Shown here in pieces: positions 5,501 to 6,181 of a stretch of 6,181 nt of DNA (its first letter is position 1; the number at the start of each line of letters is the position of its first letter). Source of the DNA: Bacteroidia bacterium (GTDB lineage: Bacteria; Bacteroidota; Bacteroidia; Bacteroidales; Azobacteroidaceae); assembly GCA_025996695.1 (NCBI GenBank), contig BNTP01000131.1:1-6181 (forward strand), in the 5' to 3' direction. The notes beneath the pieces are model-generated. The model did not search any database and was not told the origin of the DNA. It was given only the letters and a program-made list of their open reading frames with translations. A program made the position numbers and the translations under genes.

Positions 5501-6181
5501 ATGTCTGAAGTACAAGTAAAAGACACCGGTGGCGGCGGAAAAAATAAACAGAAGAAACAGCAGTTACGTGTTGATTTCACCCCGATGGTGGATATGAACA
5601 TGTTGTTGATTACATTCTTCATGTTGTGCTCTTCGCTTCTGAAACCGGAAACATTGCCTATCAATATGCCAACTGACGCAGAAGTCGACAAATCAGAGAT
5701 GAATAAAGTGCGCGAATCCGGAGCGGTAACACTGCTCTTGGGTATCGATAATAAACTTTATTATTACACAGGTATGGTGACGGAAGCGGATTATGCGAAC
5801 CCTGACTTCGTGAAAGAAGCCAGTTGGAACCCGGCAGATCCGGATGGCATTCGGCAATTTCTATTGCAAAAGAACAAAGGTACGTATGAAGAAATACAAG
5901 AACTGAAAGAAAAACGGCAAGCTGATCCTAAATCAATGCCCGATTCAGTCTTTAACAAGTTGTCGAACGAAATTCAAAACAAGGCAATGAAAGAGTTGAA
6001 AATCGCCCCAACGGTGATGATTAAACCTTGCGATTTGTCGACGTACAAAAACATGGTGGACGCTTTGGACGAAATGTTGGTCTGCAACATTGGTGCATAC
6101 GCGGTAATTGAGTTGACTCCTGCCGATACGCCGCGGGATTTTTTCCCTTCTTTTTTCCCTTCTTTTTTCACTTGTGTGTTT
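5501..6181 (+). CDS. ExbD/TolR family protein (second), 3' end replaced by inverted exbB sequence, no stop in window
   Basis: The frame is open for 227 codons to the window edge. Residues 1-22 are basic and Gly-rich. The single transmembrane helix (about 30-48) starts with FTPMVDMNMLLITFFML, placing Asp31 at the family's proton-carrying site. Periplasmic strands are seen at AVTLLLGIDNKLYYYTG (75-91) and APTVMIKPCDLSTYKNMVDALDEM-type sequence after 168, with a helical insert of about 75 residues between. Real homology should run to about residue 205 (NIGAYAVIEL). From there the bases are the reverse complement of the exbB start, and the frame reads PRDFFPSFFPSFFTCVF, which is antisense coding and not an ExbD tail. 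Some of TPADT may still be native if the junction lies in a shared short homology. The gene begins after an A-rich leader, 28 bases from exbD1. It would pair with ExbD1 as a second, divergent subunit of the motor. Confidence 0.85.
   Translation, partial: MSEVQVKDTGGGGKNKQKKQQLRVDFTPMVDMNMLLITFFMLCSSLLKPETLPINMPTDAEVDKSEMNKVRESGAVTLLLGIDNKLYYYTGMVTEADYANPDFVKEASWNPADPDGIRQFLLQKNKGTYEEIQELKEKRQADPKSMPDSVFNKLSNEIQNKAMKELKIAPTVMIKPCDLSTYKNMVDALDEMLVCNIGAYAVIELTPADTPRDFFPSFFPSFFTCVF
6114..6181 (-). repeat. 68-bp inverted repeat, right copy (terminal, probably chimeric)
   Basis: This is the exact reverse complement of 3952-4019 and reaches the last base of the window, so its true length is at least 68. 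On the minus strand it reads VKKEGKKEGKKSRGVSAGV, the ExbB N-terminus, but without the ExbB start codon or promoter, and it passes at its inner end into antisense exbD2. Perfect identity without a single change, in coding sequence, argues for a very recent event or a technical artefact. Confidence 0.95.

Noticed and set aside
5974..6171. Minus-strand ORF starting KKEGKKEGKKSRGVSAGV
   Set aside because: It is only the inverted exbB start read into antisense exbD2; it has no promoter, and the sequence beyond the copy does not look like protein.
3952..6181. Invertible DNA segment (phase switch) bounded by the 68-bp inverted repeats
   Set aside because: Inversion would fuse the exbB promoter and its first 26 codons to antisense exbD2, which gives no sensible protein. 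No recombinase gene is nearby, and the right copy is cut by the window edge. An artefact explains it more simply.

Overview
This window looks like a piece of a Bacteroidota genome, most likely from the Bacteroidales. Two promoters fit the Bacteroidetes pattern (TTTG, 20 bp spacer, TAnnTTTG). Genes start after A-rich leaders without Shine-Dalgarno sequences. The energy-transduction operon has the exbB-exbD-exbD order common in this phylum. The window is moderately AT-rich, and every confident gene lies on the + strand.

Layout. Positions 1-62 may hold the last 19 codons of an upstream gene. Positions 63-430 are non-coding and end in a good promoter. Positions 431-2958 hold a tightly coupled pair (ATGA overlap): a membrane-fusion/adaptor protein and a TolC-family outer-membrane channel, the periplasmic and outer-membrane parts of an efflux or secretion pump. 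No inner-membrane pump gene is present in the window. A small palindromic repeat sits in frame inside the TolC signal peptide. Positions 2959-3092 carry a perfect 11-1-11 palindrome. A radC-type gene (JAMM motif intact) occupies 3093-3797. A second promoter, preceded by two helically phased A9 tracts, drives exbB (3941-4771), exbD1 (4783-5472) and exbD2 (5501 to the window end). These would form an inner-membrane proton-driven motor that energises TonB-dependent outer-membrane uptake. A tonB gene would be expected just downstream but is not in the window.

The most striking feature is at the right end. The last 68 bases (6114-6181) are a perfect inverted copy of 3952-4019, the start of exbB. 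The open reading frame of exbD2 therefore runs from real ExbD sequence straight into antisense exbB and has no stop codon. The likeliest explanation is a fold-back chimera from amplification, library preparation or assembly at a contig end. A real rearrangement is possible but less likely. The 3' end of exbD2 as written should not be trusted.

No CRISPR array, insertion sequence, tRNA, rRNA or clearly new system was seen. The rest is ordinary core-type gene content.
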